This document shows positions 34,436 to 44,400 of a stretch of DNA of 64,000 nucleotides, piece by piece. The translations under genes were made by a program, and so were the position numbers. This DNA is from Nitrospira sp. (lineage in GTDB: Bacteria > Nitrospirota > Nitrospiria > Nitrospirales > Nitrospiraceae), in contig CP054184.1 of assembly GCA_015709715.1 (NCBI GenBank), forward strand, positions 682,001-746,000, in the 5' to 3' direction. A model generated the notes under the pieces. The model was not told the DNA's origin. It made no database searches and saw only the letters and a program-made list of their open reading frames with translations. Within the stretch, counting starts at the first letter, position 1. Each line of letters starts with the position of its first letter.

Positions 34436-35448
34436 CGCACGAGGAATTGGAAGAGGCTGTTCCTCTCTATGCCATCGGCGCGCTCGAACGCCCGGAGCGC
34501 CAGGCGCTGGAGGCCCACCTGCTCTCCGGCTGCACGGCCTGCCATGCCTCGTTGAAGGAATACCAGACCGTCGCCTCACTGCTGCCGTTCGGCCTCACGC
34601 CGGTGGCTCCGCCCGAAAACCTGAAGGCCAAGATCCTCCATGCGCCGTCCTCCATACCCGGGGTGGTGGAAGCGGAACCGGCACCCGCCCGTTCCAGTCT
34701 GGAGCCCGGCGAATGGATGAACCATCTGTTTCCGCCGATCGCGCCGGCCCACTCCTGGCCGTTCCGAGTGGCCATGGGGTTCGCTACAGTCCTGCTTCTC
34801 GCAGGCGGCAGTTATCTCGGATGGCTGTACTATACGCAAACAACCCAGCGCTCGGGTGAGCTGCAGCAGCTGCAGGCCAGCGTCCAGCAAGAGGCCTCGC
34901 GCGTCGCCTCCCTGCAATCCGACCTGCAACGACGTGAGCACACCGTGGCCGCCCTCAAGTCTGAGCTGGACCAGCGCGCCGGCGAGGTGGCCGAGTTGCG
35001 CGATCAACTGATCCGGCGGGAGGCGGAGTTGGACGACATGCGCAGCCAACTGGCTCAGCGCGACAGTTCCATGGCGCGGCTGGCACGACAGAATGAGGAG
35101 TTCGCGGGGATGATCAAGAACCCTTCGTCCCGAGTCGTCTCGCTCACCGGCTCGGAGGCAGCGAAATCAGCCGGGGCGCTGCTTCTCTTCGATCCCGCTA
35201 GCAAGAAGGCGTGGCTCTATGCATTCAATCTTCCGGCACTGCCAAGCGGGAAGGTCTATCAACTGTGGGCGATCGACGACAAGCCGGTGAGCGCCGGAGT
35301 GTTCGGGCTGGATGCCGGCCAAAAGGGCCGCATGCTCATCAAACAGCTGCCGGACTTTGCGCGCATGAAAAAATTCGCCGTGACGGTCGAGCCAGACGGC
35401 GGCCTGCCCCAGCCGACCGGCGCCATTTACCTGGTGGGTCAAACGTGA
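34432..35448 (+). CDS. RskA-type anti-sigma factor
   Basis: 338 residues. The N-terminal anti-sigma domain has a His/Cys zinc-binding-like stretch (AHLLSGCTACHAS, about residues 24-36). One membrane helix lies near 107-130 (MGFATVLLLAGGSYLGWL). A long coiled coil with repeated Arg/Gln heptads runs about 140-225, and the C-terminal RskA domain ends in QLWAIDDKPVSAGVFGL. It should hold the sigma factor at the membrane and release it on an outside signal. The unusually long coiled coil between helix and RskA domain is notable. Confidence 0.92.
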   Translation: MTHEELEEAVPLYAIGALERPERQALEAHLLSGCTACHASLKEYQTVASLLPFGLTPVAPPENLKAKILHAPSSIPGVVEAEPAPARSSLEPGEWMNHLFPPIAPAHSWPFRVAMGFATVLLLAGGSYLGWLYYTQTTQRSGELQQLQASVQQEASRVASLQSDLQRREHTVAALKSELDQRAGEVAELRDQLIRREAELDDMRSQLAQRDSSMARLARQNEEFAGMIKNPSSRVVSLTGSEAAKSAGALLLFDPASKKAWLYAFNLPALPSGKVYQLWAIDDKPVSAGVFGLDAGQKGRMLIKQLPDFARMKKFAVTVEPDGGLPQPTGAIYLVGQT

Positions 35449-35472
35449 TGTGCCGAGACTCACCGTGATAGC

Positions 35473-35964
35473 ATGGCTCCGATGCCGTCTTTCGACGATC
35501 TCGACCACCACTTCATGCAGCAGGCGTTGACGCTCGCCCGTTCAGGTTCGCTGATCGGCGAGGTGCCGATCGCAGCTCTGCTCGTGCAAGACGGCGTGGT
35601 GCTCGCGGGAGCGCACAACCGTCGCGAAACCCGCCAGGATCCCACCGCCCATGCGGAATTGATGGTCATTCAGGAAGCAGCACGCCGCGCCGGCAGCTGG
35701 CGGCTCGTCGGCACCACGCTGTATGTCACGCTGGAACCTTGCACGATGTGTATCGGCGCCATCATCCTCGCACGCATTCCACGCCTGGTCTTCGGCGCGA
35801 CCGATCCCAAAGCCGGGGCTTGTGGATCCGTGTTGAATGTTCCGCCCGAGCCGCGACTGAACCATCGCGTGACGGTGGAGGGAGGACTGCTGGCCCAGGA
35901 GAGTCAGGCCTTGTTGCAGGAGTTTTTTCGGCAACTGAGGAAAGAGGCCGCGGGTCGCGGTTAG
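35473..35964 (+). CDS. tadA: tRNA-specific adenosine deaminase
   Basis: 163 residues, normal length. It has the zinc/catalytic motifs HAE (H60, E62) and PCTMC (C90, C93) and the typical GEVPIAALLV and GACGSV. TadA converts A34 to inosine in tRNA-Arg(ACG) and is usually essential. The 3' end overlaps the end of the convergent phosphopantetheinyl transferase gene by 4 nt. Confidence 0.94.
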   Translation: MAPMPSFDDLDHHFMQQALTLARSGSLIGEVPIAALLVQDGVVLAGAHNRRETRQDPTAHAELMVIQEAARRAGSWRLVGTTLYVTLEPCTMCIGAIILARIPRLVFGATDPKAGACGSVLNVPPEPRLNHRVTVEGGLLAQESQALLQEFFRQLRKEAAGRG

Positions 35965-36734
35965 CCCGAGCAGGCCAGTTCTTTGAACGCGTCGAGCAGT
36001 TCCACGTTCCAACCCTGCCCCTCGACGGCAACGGCAGCCGCAATGCCCTCCCCCACGCGGAGGGTTTGCACCGACCAGTCCCCATCGAAGGCGCCCGACT
36101 CGGTCGAGCGCACCCGCGCCGACGACGAAGCCTCATCGAACAGCAGCTCACAGGTATCGAGCCCATTGGCCAACCCCACACCCCTGCCCTTGAGATAGGC
36201 TTCCTTGGCGGTCCAAAAGCGATAGAACAGCCGGTCTCGATCTGCCTCCGACGCCGCTTCGATCTGCCTCGCCTCACTCGTTGCGAAAAAGCGGGTGGCC
36301 AATTTCACCTGCTCTGCGCCAGGCCGATGATATTCGACATCCACCCCTACAGCCCGCTCCTTCGCCACCGCCACGAGCGCCATGGCTCCGGAATGCGAGA
36401 GGCTGAATTGCAACGACGGCAAGCGCTCGACTGCTCCCCGCAGCATCGGCTTACCGTACGGCCCCGCCTCAAACCGGAGCTGCTCCGGCGCGACTTTTCG
36501 GTACCCGGCCAGAATCACCCGCAGCAGCGCGTGAGACAGCGTGAACCGGGTTCGATCTTCATCGAACAGAAACCTCGCGGCGCGAGCCCTTTCCCCATCG
36601 GACAGGAGAGCGCGGAGCGAATGCAGGTGCGGATTCCACCGAACGAGATCGCCGCACCACACATGGATGGTTTGCGAAGTCAACCGGTCAAAGGCTTGGA
36701 CGTCGGAGGCAGGGACAAGTTCTGGAGGCATCAT
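35961..36734 (-). CDS. Sfp-type 4'-phosphopantetheinyl transferase
   Basis: 257 residues, the Sfp/Gsp length. The Mg-binding motif is GVDVEYHRP (D132, E134) and the second motif is FWTAKEAYLKGRGVGL (E178). It adds the phosphopantetheine arm to carrier domains. It starts 21 nt after the second exporter gene and so is the last gene of the NRPS-exporter-PPTase operon; it probably primes carrier domains of both clusters. Two ATGs (36734, 36731) are equally usable. Confidence 0.93.
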   Translation of the reverse strand: MMPPELVPASDVQAFDRLTSQTIHVWCGDLVRWNPHLHSLRALLSDGERARAARFLFDEDRTRFTLSHALLRVILAGYRKVAPEQLRFEAGPYGKPMLRGAVERLPSLQFSLSHSGAMALVAVAKERAVGVDVEYHRPGAEQVKLATRFFATSEARQIEAASEADRDRLFYRFWTAKEAYLKGRGVGLANGLDTCELLFDEASSSARVRSTESGAFDGDWSVQTLRVGEGIAAAVAVEGQGWNVELLDAFKELACSG

Positions 36735-36755
36735 GCAGTGCCATCGGAGTGCAGC

Positions 36756-38459
36756 TTACGATCGGCCGGACGGGCGGGCCACCGGTTTCAAGACAGGGGA
36801 AACTCGATGGACCTGATCGCGGGATATGGCGGCCTGGGTCTCCACGATCTTACCCTCATCGAGTTTTAACACGCGGTCACCGAGATGGAAATACCGGTCG
36901 TCGTGGGTCACGACGATCACACCCTTTCCGCGAGCCCGCAAGGCCGGAAGCAGCTCTCCATAGAACACGTCCTTGTATTGCGGGTCTTGGTCGGCCGCCC
37001 ACTCATCGAAGACGTAAAACGGCCGATCCTCCAGCATCGCCGTCACCAGCGCCAACCGCTTCCGCTGTCCTTGCGACAGCTGGACGGTCGAATACTCGCC
37101 ATCACACAGCGTCACCTTGTGATCGATGCGCAACGTTTGGAGCCAGTCATGGGCATGTTGGTCCACCAAGGCCGGATCGAGACCCAACAACTTCTTGAAC
37201 AGGTAGAAATCCGAGAACACGGCGGAAAAATGCTGCCGGTACCAATCTTGGGTGGAAGGCTCGATGATCTCCCCGTTCAGACGCACCTCGCCGGCTTGCG
37301 GCAGATACAGCCCGGTGAGCAGCTTGACGAAGGTAGATTTCCCGCTGCCATTGCCCCCGATGATGAACAGCAACTCGCCACTGGCGATCGTGAGATTGAG
37401 GGGGCCCAGGGCAAAGGACCGTTCATCCTCCCCTTTCAGCTCATAGCTGAACAGGGCATTCGCAAAATCAATACGCTGTGCGCCTTGGATGACCGGACGG
37501 TCGGCCCCCTCTTCCTTAGTCCCCTGTTCGATCGCCAACCCGAGTGATTCGATTTTGTCCAAGGCGACCTGCCCTCGGCTCAAGGTCGGCACCATGCCCA
37601 AGAGGCCCCACATGGGTCCGATCATATAGAGCATGGCAAAGGCATACCCGGTCAAGGATTCGCCGGACAGTGAGAACACACGCGGGAACAAGAGGAGGAT
37701 CACGCCGATGAGGCCATAAAACAGGGCTTGCGTCCAGGAATCGGTCGTAAGGTACTGCTTGGTCGTGACCAGGTTGTGGTCGCGGAGGGCTTCAGCCGCC
37801 TGCCGGATCTCGGAGGCGACGAAGGTTTCGCGCCGCCCTCGATGCAGCATCAACTCCTTCACGCCTTCGGTGAGGCTGCGAAAGTGCTCGAAGAGCGCCC
37901 CCTTCGCCTCCCGTACGGCCATCGACGACCGCAAGACGCGGTTGTAGAGCCGACGATACCCCAACAGCCCCAACAGCGCCAGGATGACCACACCGAGAAA
38001 AGCCTTCCAGGAGAGCCAGGCCAGGTAGAGGGAACAGCCTGCGAGAATGGCCACATTGATGGCCAACCCGGGCAACCCGTTCACCGCCCACGCCATGGCG
38101 TTGGTGTCATCGGTCAGGGTCGCGAGGATTTCATGCGCGCCGTGCCGCTCCAGCGTGCGGTAGGGCGCCCGCACGACTTTCCAGCAGAGGTCCATCCCCA
38201 AGTTCAGAATCGTCTTCTGGGCGAAGGTCACCAACAACAGTTGTGAGAGGTAGTTCGACCCGACTTTCAGCAGGGCCAGCCCGATGAATCCCAAGGCCAG
38301 CGCCTGCGAGGCCTCTCCGACCGTATTGATGAGTTTGTTGATGACGGCCAGGAGGCCGACGCTGGAGAGGCCGGCCAACAGGCCGGTTAGAACCATGAGA
38401 ATCATCATGGTTCTGGCATCGCGCAGAAGAAACAACAGAAAGCGATATAACTTCATCAT
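36756..38459 (-). CDS. Cyclic-peptide/siderophore export ABC transporter (SyrD/PvdE family), second copy
   Basis: 567-residue half transporter with six expected membrane helices, then Walker A GGNGSGKST, signature LSQGQRKRLAL and Walker B FYVFDEWAADQD. It is clearly homologous to the exporter at 6989-8698 but diverged throughout. It starts 30 nt after the NRPS stop and precedes the PPTase gene, so it should export the product of that NRPS. The two starts ATG-ATG at 38459 and 38456 cannot be told apart. Confidence 0.92.
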   Translation of the reverse strand: MMKLYRFLLFLLRDARTMMILMVLTGLLAGLSSVGLLAVINKLINTVGEASQALALGFIGLALLKVGSNYLSQLLLVTFAQKTILNLGMDLCWKVVRAPYRTLERHGAHEILATLTDDTNAMAWAVNGLPGLAINVAILAGCSLYLAWLSWKAFLGVVILALLGLLGYRRLYNRVLRSSMAVREAKGALFEHFRSLTEGVKELMLHRGRRETFVASEIRQAAEALRDHNLVTTKQYLTTDSWTQALFYGLIGVILLLFPRVFSLSGESLTGYAFAMLYMIGPMWGLLGMVPTLSRGQVALDKIESLGLAIEQGTKEEGADRPVIQGAQRIDFANALFSYELKGEDERSFALGPLNLTIASGELLFIIGGNGSGKSTFVKLLTGLYLPQAGEVRLNGEIIEPSTQDWYRQHFSAVFSDFYLFKKLLGLDPALVDQHAHDWLQTLRIDHKVTLCDGEYSTVQLSQGQRKRLALVTAMLEDRPFYVFDEWAADQDPQYKDVFYGELLPALRARGKGVIVVTHDDRYFHLGDRVLKLDEGKIVETQAAISRDQVHRVSPVLKPVARPSGRS

Positions 38460-38489
38460 GGCCGCGCTTCGACCCGATCGACGAGGCAG

Positions 38490-41400
38490 TTACGCCGCCT
38501 GCGAAGATGGGCCCTTCCCCCGTTCATCTGGCTGATCCCGCAGAATCGACCGGGCGTCCTGCCAGTAGGTTTTCAGGTGGCTCGCCAGCTCCTGCACATG
38601 AGGCGCCACAAAGAGTCGGCCTGAATCCTCAGCCGGCAGGTAAATGGTGCGACTCATCCCCATCGCCCATTCGCCGAATACCAACCGAGTGTCGTCCGTG
38701 GAGTTCGTCAGCGGATGCTTGGAGGCGATCACGTTCAATACCTGACCATGATAGGGTTTCATCCGATACCGGGCAACCGCATGGAACGTGGCGTAGGTCA
38801 CTTGATCCTTGTACAGAAACTCGTCTTGATGCTCCGCCGATTCGGTATGGTGCATCAGACTCCACAGCCGTTTCACCTTGTCCTTCCAGAATCCCGGCCA
38901 CGACTTCGCCGGCAACCTCGACATGAGGCGCAGGTAGGTCCGCATCTTCATGGCCACGAACAGCAGCGGCCAGAGCAGGTAGGGGGGACGACTCCAATGT
39001 TTGCCATAGGAGCGTGGATGCCACGATTCCATGATGGTCAAGATCACCGCTTCTCCCTGTGCCGTAAGTTGCTGCGCGATTTCATACGCGACGAGCCCTC
39101 CGGTGCAGGTCCCCCCGATCAGGTACGGGCCGTGGGGTTGCACCGAACGAATCTCCTCGACATAATGGGCCGCCATGTCTTCCACCCGCATGAACGGCCT
39201 TTCCTTCCCGTCCAGTCCACGAGACTGCAAGCCATAGAACGGTTGCTGCTCTCCCAACAAGGTCGCCAAACGGGCGAAGACCAGGACGTTTCCCCCGACG
39301 CCCGGAACGGCAAAAAACGGCCTGTTTGGTCCTGACGGTTGAATGGCTACCAACGACCGCCACCGCACATGGCCGCCTTCCTGCGCGAGCACCTCGGCCA
39401 ATCGCTCGATCGTCGGCGCCTGAAAGAGAACGGCCATGGGAAGGCGAATACCGAAGGTCTGCTCAATGGCGCTGAACAACCTGAGCGCCAGCAAAGAGTA
39501 GCCGCCGAGCGAAAAAAAGTTGTCACGAACCCCGATGGGTGTGACCCCCAACACCTGCTCCCAGATGGCTGTCAGCTGTAGTTCAATGCGGTTGCGCGGT
39601 TCAACCGGCTGTCCATCGGCATGCACCGGCTCCGCAGAGGGAGCCGGAAGGGCGGTACGATCGACCTTGCCGTTGGGCGTGAGTGGAAAGGCCTCCATCG
39701 GGACGATGGCCGCCGGCACCATATAATCGGGAAGCGTCTCGCGAAGCGTGCGGCGCAAACTTTGTGGATCACAGCGCTCCCCCGCCTGCGCAGTAACATA
39801 CGCCACCAACCGCTTGTCGCCGGGCACATCCTCCCGCACCACCACGACGGCCTGCTTCACCGACGGCTCCTGCGCCAACACGGCTTCGATTTCTCCCAGC
39901 TCGATACGGAATCCCCGTAGCTTGACCTGGTGATCGACACGTCCCACGTATTCGAGCCTGCCGTCCGGCAGCCATTTCACCACGTCACCGGTCCGGTAGA
40001 GACGCTCGCCGTTCTGGAACGGGTTCGCGATGAATCGTTCCGCCGTCAACTGCGGCGCCCCTCGATACCCTCGCGCAAGCCCCAAGCCTCCGATAGACAA
40101 CTCCCCCGGAATCCCGACCGGCATCGGTTGCCGATTGAGATCCAAGACATAGACCTGCGTATTGGCAATGGGACGGCCGAGCGAGACCGTTCGCTCGCGC
40201 CCTCGGACCCGCTCCAACGTCGACCAAATGGTGGTTTCCGTCGGGCCATACAGGTTCCATAAGGAACCGCCGCGTGCCAGCACCTCATCGGCCAAATCAC
40301 GCGGCAGGGCCTCACCGCCGCACAGGCACTTCACCTTTCGCCGCCCCTGCCAGCCTGATTGCAACACCATCCGCCAGGTAGCGGGCGTCGCCTGCATGAC
40401 CGTGATGTCGCCCTGATCGAGCTGCTGCTGCAACCACACACCTTCCATCGCTTGACGGCGCGTCGCCAACAGCACGCGCGCCCCCATCATCAGAGGCAGG
40501 TAGAGTTCCAGTCCGGCGATATCGAAGGACAAGGGCGTCAGGGCCATCATGACATCGTGATCGGTCAGTCCAGGCTCTCGCTCCATCGACACGAGAAAAT
40601 TCATCAAGGCTCGATGTTCGATTTCCACGCCTTTGGGCTGGCCGGTCGACCCGGAGGTGAACAGCACGTACGCGAGGTGGCGCGGCCCGGCGAGCGGGGA
40701 GAGATTGGCCTCTGGGCAGCGCGCAACCCGCTCAGCTTCACGGTCCATGCAGACGACCTGCAACTGATGGGGCGGAAGTGTCGCGCGCAATTCCGAATCG
40801 GTCACAACCAATGACGCCCGGCTGGCTTCGAGCATCGTTGCCAATCTTTTCGCCGGAAGCCCCGGTACCAGAGGAAGATACGCCCCGCCCGCCTTCATGA
40901 CCGCCAGAATGGCGATGAGGAGTTCGAGCGACCGCTCCAGGAATACCGGCACCACAACATCAGGCCCCACGCCCCGTTCCCGCAAATCATGCGCCCAACG
41001 ATTCGCACGCGCGTTGAGTTCCCGATACGTCAGGGCCGTCGTTTCGAACTGCACGGCAACCGCGTCGGGCGTTCGCGCCACCTGAGCCTCGAAACGCTGC
41101 GGGAAACAGACCTGCTCGTACGGCGCGGCCGTATGATTCCACTCCCGCAGGATCCGATGCCGCTCCCGCTCGCTCAGCAGGCTCAGGCGGCCGACAGGTT
41201 CCTTTATCTCCCCCGCGATGCTCTCCATCAACTCCCGATAGTGACCCAGCCACCGTTCTGCCGTAGAGCGATCGAAGAGATCCGTATTGAATTCCAAATA
41301 GGCCTTCCGCGACGCGAGCGGGTCGATCGACAGGCCCAAATCCAGCTGCGCCGCCCCGCGACTCACTTCATAGGGTGTCCACGAAAGCTGGTGGAAGTCG

Positions 41401-44400
41401 GTCCGCGCGAAGGGTGTATTAGCGAAGTTGAAGAGCACCTGCACGAACGGAAGGCCGCCCAGGCTTCGGTCCGGTCGCAGTTCCTCGACGAGTTTATCGA
41501 AGGGCATGTCCTGATGCGCATACGCGTCGAGCGACACATCACGCACCTTCTTCAGCAACTCGCGGAACGACATATCGCCGGAGACCGCCATCCGCAGCAC
41601 CAAGGTGTTCACGAAGGTCCCGATCAAGTGTTCGGTTTCCAGCCGGTTCCGATTGGCGATCGGCGTGCCGATGACCAGATCCCGTTGCTGCGTCAGCCGG
41701 TACAGGAAGGCGAAGAATCCGGCCAGAAACACCATGTACAGCGTCACGCCCTCGCGCACACTGAGTTGTTTCAGCCGTTGAATCAGCGACCAGGAAAGAT
41801 CGAGCGACACATGGTCGCCCTTGAAGGCATGCACCGGCGGCCGGGGGTAGTCGGCCGGCAACGTCACGACAGGCAGATCCTGCAGGCGGGAGCGCCAGTG
41901 GGCGAGTTGCTCCTCTAATATCGGCCCAGTCAACCAAGCCCGCTGCCATTGGGCGAAGTCGGCATATTGCAGATCAAGTGTCGAATCGACCGCGAAGGGC
42001 TTCCCCGAACAGAAAGCATTGTAGTATTTCACCAACTCACGGGCGATAACCCCATAAGACCACTGATCGGAAATGATGTGATGCGTGTTCAGCATCAACA
42101 CATGGTCCTCTTCGCCGATCTGAATGAGGAGGATCCGCATCAGGGGTCCTCGCTCAAGATCAAACGGCCGCCTGGCCTCTGCGGTCGCCAGTTCCCGCGC
42201 TCGAGATTCTCGCTCCTCCCGCGGGGTCGTGCGAAGATCCACGTCCGTCCAGATCGGGTCCATCGACTCATGGATCATTTGACGAGGAACTCCCTCGATC
42301 TGCGCGAAGGTCGTTCGCAACACCTCATGGCGTCGCACCAACTCTGCCACACTCCAGCGAAGCGCAGGGAGATTCAACGGTCCCTGCAGCCGCACGGAAG
42401 CGGGAATGTTGTAGGCCGCCGCGCCGGGCGACAGGCGGTACAGAAACCACATGCGTTCCTGCGCGAAGGACAGCGGGAGCGGGACTCCTCGGGGAACCTT
42501 GGTCATTGCCACAGAAAGACCCGGGACATTCACTCTCTCCGTCTTCGAGGCCATGATGATTTCGGACAAGGTGGCAATCGTCGGTCGTTCGAACACCCGA
42601 CGTAACGGCACAGTGGTCTGAAAAAGTGACTGAATGCGCGACACCAGTTGCGTTGCCAAGAGGGAATGGCCGCCGAGTTCAAAGAAATTGTCGTGCACCC
42701 CGACATCCCGCACATGCAGGATTTCGCCCCAGATATCCGCCAACAGCTGTTCCGTGGCGTTGCGCGGAGCCTGATAGGAAGACGTCAGTTCGACCTTAGC
42801 CGTGCGACTGTCCTGATCGACCTGCAAGGCCCGCCGATCCACCTTTCCGTTGGCCGTGAGCGGCAAGGCCTGGAGTTCGACGAACGAGGAGGGGATCATC
42901 GGGGCCGGCAGGTGCAGCCGCAGCTGTTCGCGCAACTCCACCAACCCTGAGCGGCTGTGTGGGCGCGGCACGATGAAGGCCACGATGCGTTTATCGCCCG
43001 GCTGATCTTCCCGCACATCCACCACCGCTTGCTCCAAATCCGGCTGGCGGTTCAGCACCGCCTCGATTTCTTCCAACTCGATGCGGTACCCACGAATCTT
43101 CACCTGCCGGTCCGCTCGCCCCCGATAGTCCAATTGCCCGTCCTGCCGCCAGCGCGCCAAGTCGCCGGTTCGGTAGAGTCTGCCTCCCGGCCGGACGACG
43201 AAGGGATCCAGCACGAATTTGTCCTCAGTCAGATCCGGCCGCCCCCTGTACCCCCGAGCCACACCGACCCCACCGATGTACAGTTCTCCCATCACTCCGA
43301 TCGGCACGGGCTGCCGCAGTCTGTCCAGGATATAGACCGACGCGCCGGGGATGGCGCGACCGATCGGAACCTCCTCCGCCGACCCTCCCGGACCGCCCCA
43401 ACCGGTGAGATCCGCCACCGTCGCAGCCACCGTAGTTTCCGTCGGCCCATAGGTATTGAGCAGTCGTCTCCCCGTCCCGACGAGTTGCGTCCATCGCCGA
43501 ACGATATGGGGAAGAACGCGCTCTCCCCCGATAACGACGGTCTTCACAGAGTCCGGACATGTCAGTCCTTCAGACTCCATGCGCGTCACGACTTCGTGCC
43601 AGTACGCAGTCGGCAGATCCAATACCGTGATGCGCCAGGCACGGCAACATTCCAAGAAGACCGAGACGGAATCGACCATCCCGGTCGTCCGCAGGACGAG
43701 GGTGGCCCCGGCTATGAGACAGGGAAAAATCTCCTCGACCGCCGTGTCAAAACTCACGGAGGCGAACTGCAACACCCGATCGCGCGCCGTCAGACTAGTC
43801 GCCGCGAGAATGGCTTGCGTGTAGTTCACCACCGAGCGGTGTTCGATCATGACCCCCTTGGGTCGCCCGGTGGAACCGGACGTATAGATAACGTAGGCCA
43901 AGTCATCCGGCCCGCTTCGATCTTCGACCGGTTCATCCGAACAGCGAGCGATCTCGCTCCACTCGGTATCGAGACAGATAGTGTGAGGATTGATGGTGGG
44001 GAGTTTGACCAGCTGGTCCTGTTGTGTCACCAACACACGTACCTGGCTGTCTTTCAACATGTACTCCAACCGATCGGTCGGGTAATCGGCATCCAAGGGA
44101 AGATAGGCTCCCCCCGCCTTTAGAATCCCCAGCAGGCCCACAATGAGATTGGGCGACCGTTCTACACAGAGTCCGACCACCACGCCCGGTTGGACCCCTC
44201 GTCGGCGAAGGTAATGAGCCAGGCGATTCGCCTGCTGATCGAGGTCGCGATAGGTGCAGGTTTGATCGTTCTGGCGAAGGGCGATCGCGTCGGGAGTTCG
44301 TTGCACTTGTAACTCGATCAGGCGATGCAGGCAGATATCCGGCGGAACCTGGCCCGCGGGACGGCTCCAGCCGAGGATGGTCTGCCTTTCGGCCTCAGCC

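Noticed and set aside
33830-35448. ECF sigma/anti-sigma pair as the iron-starvation regulator of the siderophore-like cluster
   Set aside because: The anti-sigma factor is of the RskA type, not FecR, and no TonB receptor is adjacent, so a PvdS/FecI-like role is not supported.
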